Source: Hermatobates lingyangjiaoensis
Taxonomy: Eukaryota > Arthropoda > Insecta > Hemiptera > Hermatobatidae
NCBI GenBank assembly: GCA_026182355.1
Contig: JAPFBL010000232.1
Coordinates: 1 to 64,000, forward strand
Direction of reading: 5' to 3'
Length of the DNA stretch: 64,000 nucleotides
The notes under the pieces are model-generated. The model saw nothing but the letters and a program-made list of their open reading frames with translations. It was not told the origin of the DNA and did not search any database. The translations under genes and the position numbers were made by a program. How positions within the stretch are numbered: the stretch's first letter is position 1; every line of letters starts with the position of its first letter. Positions 63,396-64,000 of the stretch are shown here, one piece after another.

Positions 63396-64000
63396 CACAT
63401 TGCTTTAAAGAAAATAAAAGATCACTTTATTTTTATAAATATCTAGGAAATAAAATACAACTTTCTTGATCGAAATATTTAAAACATATTGTCAATTTCA
63501 TTAAACTACTGTAGATTTTCCTTAAAATACATGAGAGTTTATAAGATTCTTTGAATTTAATATGACTTAAACAATGACCCCAGCCAATTAGTAGAATGAC
63601 TATTAGTATTAGTACTAATAGCTAGATTAAAGATTTTGGGGGGTCCCTTGGGTAAATAGTGTACTTATGCTTCTCTTCTGTACTATCTAAACATATTTAA
63701 AAATAAGCAGGATGGTAACAAAAAAATCTAGTCGACATTTTGACGGTTGCTTTTCCTTCGGGAGAATACATACTTTCTCTCTTCTATCTTTATCAGTATG
63801 TTTGTCCTCGGCTTGTCCTGAAACCAAACCTCCCTTCAAATATTGTTTGTTGTAGGTTTCGAATTCCTTTATGAGTCCAGTTAATTTCTAGTTTTCATGA
63901 ATGTGTCCGTGAGCATATTTTCGTGTTTGAATTTATATATACTCTGTTGAAATTTCACTGAGCACAGAGTAAAACAGCACAGTTATTAATTAAACAGTTA
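63396..64000. other. AT-rich DNA to the window end
   Basis: Nothing recognised apart from a weak TTTTGACGG word at 63739 that resembles the minor ribozyme-like family. Confidence 0.4.

Overview
This window is AT-rich, repeat-laden animal nuclear DNA. Its anchor is one ordinary gene on the + strand: a beta-TrCP/Slimb F-box-WD40 protein in eleven coding exons from 16302 to 46986. The joined frame is 516 residues, has consistent phases throughout, and has GT/AG at every junction. Several things point to an arthropod: long introns, (TTAGG)n-type tails on tRNA-derived SINEs, and a fragment of invertebrate-code mitochondrial cox1. My best guess is a chelicerate such as a horseshoe crab, but the sequence alone does not prove it.

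Layout. Bases 1-16100 are intergenic: a Helitron PIF1-helicase scrap (617-872), several fold-back elements, SINEs, a hAT MITE with target-site duplications (9524-10034), and one or two candidate exons of an unidentified upstream gene (2380-2449, 4759-4783). The gene starts next to a perfect TGACGTCA site (16187-16194). Its introns hold many copies of the same dispersed repeats and a 13-copy 69-bp minisatellite (27105-28005). The last intron contains a broken Penelope-like element with a GIY-YIG endonuclease fragment (about 44740-45070). Downstream are more fold-back elements, a nuclear copy of mitochondrial cox1 interrupted by a 46-bp tandem array (56257-57170), more SINEs, and a second hAT MITE inserted in a SINE (62580-63078).

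The main find is a set of about 35 small hammerhead-ribozyme-like motifs on both strands, in at least six sequence families. Each has CTGANGA (or a one-base variant), one extra nucleotide, a hairpin (stem II), GAAA, a short self-complementary stretch, and a cleavable UH. Between families the hairpin changes with compensation. The palindrome also changes (CGCG, GATC, CTAG, CATG, CCGG, and AATT- or ACGT-like short forms) but stays self-complementary. In several families the flanks form stem I. This is the architecture known for the minimal, dimer-acting hammerheads of Penelope-like retroelements, and one family here flanks a Penelope GIY-YIG fragment. Many motifs sit head-to-head in long near-perfect hairpins, and six of the better copies lie in sense orientation inside introns of the beta-TrCP gene.

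Coordinates of dispersed repeats are read by eye and may be off by several bases. Exon boundaries were checked for splice sites and phase.
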